Shown here: in pieces, positions 48,106-48,274 of the stretch
Layout of the letters: each line of letters opens with the position of its first letter
Position numbering within the stretch: position 1 is the first letter of the stretch
Origin: an uncultured Bacilli bacterium
GTDB taxonomy: Bacteria > Bacillota_I > Bacilli_A > RF39 > UBA660
Assembly: GCA_947629305.1 (NCBI GenBank)
Contig: CANRDD010000003.1
Span: 1-48,274 of the forward strand
Reading direction: 5' to 3'
DNA: 48,274 nucleotides
Program-made: the position numbers and the translations under genes
The notes under the pieces: model-generated
Database searches by the model: none
Seen by the model: only the letters and a program-made list of their open reading frames with translations
What the model was told of the DNA's origin: nothing

Positions 48106-48274
48106 ATGAAAGAAAAAAAGAATTTAGCTTTAATTATAGTAACACTTGGCATAGTTTTAGCAGCTATAATAGGTGCTACATTTGCCTACTTCACAGCTCA
48201 ATTAGGTGATGGAGCAGAATCGGATATTAATGCCTCTTCAGGAAGAACAGAATCATTAATGTTTGAAAAAACAG
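48106..48274 (+). CDS. Secreted protein with a SipW-type signal peptide (partial)
   Basis: Only the first ~56 residues lie in the window; the gene continues past its end. The N-terminus MKEKKNLALIIVTLGIVLAAI followed by GATFAYFTAQLGDGAES is the SipW-dependent signal peptide type of TasA/camelysin-like surface proteins (positive start, hydrophobic core, ATxAYFT). The matched substrates need the signal peptidase SipW, which was not seen here. It is probably a biofilm or surface-fibre protein. Confidence 0.75.
   Translation, partial: MKEKKNLALIIVTLGIVLAAIIGATFAYFTAQLGDGAESDINASSGRTESLMFEKT

Noticed and set aside
1-48274. Mycoplasma genetic code (UGA = Trp), given the low GC
   Set aside because: Several genes end at TGA and conserved Trp positions use TGG.

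Overview
The window is a very AT-rich, gene-dense bacterial chromosome segment with short intergenic gaps, Gram-positive Shine-Dalgarno sites (AAGGAGG and variants) and consensus TTGACA/TATAAT promoters spaced 17 bp apart. TGA is a real stop codon: it ends the gene at 146-904, the gene at 10341-10577 and the dinB-like gene. Trp is read from TGG, so this is the standard code and not the Mycoplasma code. The rpsU-yqeY-yqfC-yqfD-ybeY-dgkA-era-yqzL order, a GerE homologue, GerM and SpoIIIAH, together with pyruvate:ferredoxin oxidoreductase, suggest an anaerobic, probably gut-associated, early-branching member of the Bacilli (Erysipelotrichia/RF39-like) that keeps at least part of an endospore programme. 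No tRNA, rRNA, CRISPR array or transposase was seen.

Region 1 (1-15.4 kb) is one long plus-strand surface-appendage locus. It encodes a membrane-anchored surface protein, a 1234-residue Cys-rich secreted protein with a thioester-domain-like N-terminus, a pilin-like/SH3/VanX-type peptidase fusion, CpaB, the CpaF ATPase, TadB and TadC. Strong internal promoters then lead into two tiny Cys-rich pilin-like proteins, two TadE/F-like proteins, a CpaE-like ATPase with a ruined P-loop, two VirB2-like membrane proteins and a protein carrying 47 consecutive Asn residues. It reads as a monoderm Tad-type pilus or secretion machine with unusual parts, and is the best candidate here for an undescribed system.

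Region 2 (15.4-29.4 kb) is mostly housekeeping: uvrA, a Panacea-type toxin-antitoxin pair, a YolD/Y-family polymerase pair, lgt, a thioredoxin-reductase-like flavoprotein lacking its CxxC, nifJ and recG. Two putative small RNAs of similar architecture lie on either side of recG on opposite strands, each with its own consensus promoter and terminator.

Region 3 (29.4-34.9 kb) is accessory: a Fic protein with palindromic operators, an AbiE toxin-antitoxin locus whose toxin is broken by a 5-bp tandem duplication, two long perfect inverted repeats, then a minus-strand sporulation block (spoIIIAH, gerE, gerM). Region 4 (35.0-37.8 kb) is a bacteriocin locus: a C39-peptidase ABC exporter, an accessory membrane protein and two small double-glycine-leader peptides with GxxxG motifs that suggest a two-peptide bacteriocin.

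Region 5 (37.8-42.4 kb) is the conserved rpsU-to-era cluster with phoH and yqfF missing and a VanZ-like gene inserted. Region 6 (42.4-48.3 kb) has a class B-like sortase with a large extra cytosolic domain, divergent from a likely IPSTG sortase substrate, then lysS, a large permease and the start of a gene with a SipW-type signal peptide that runs off the window.
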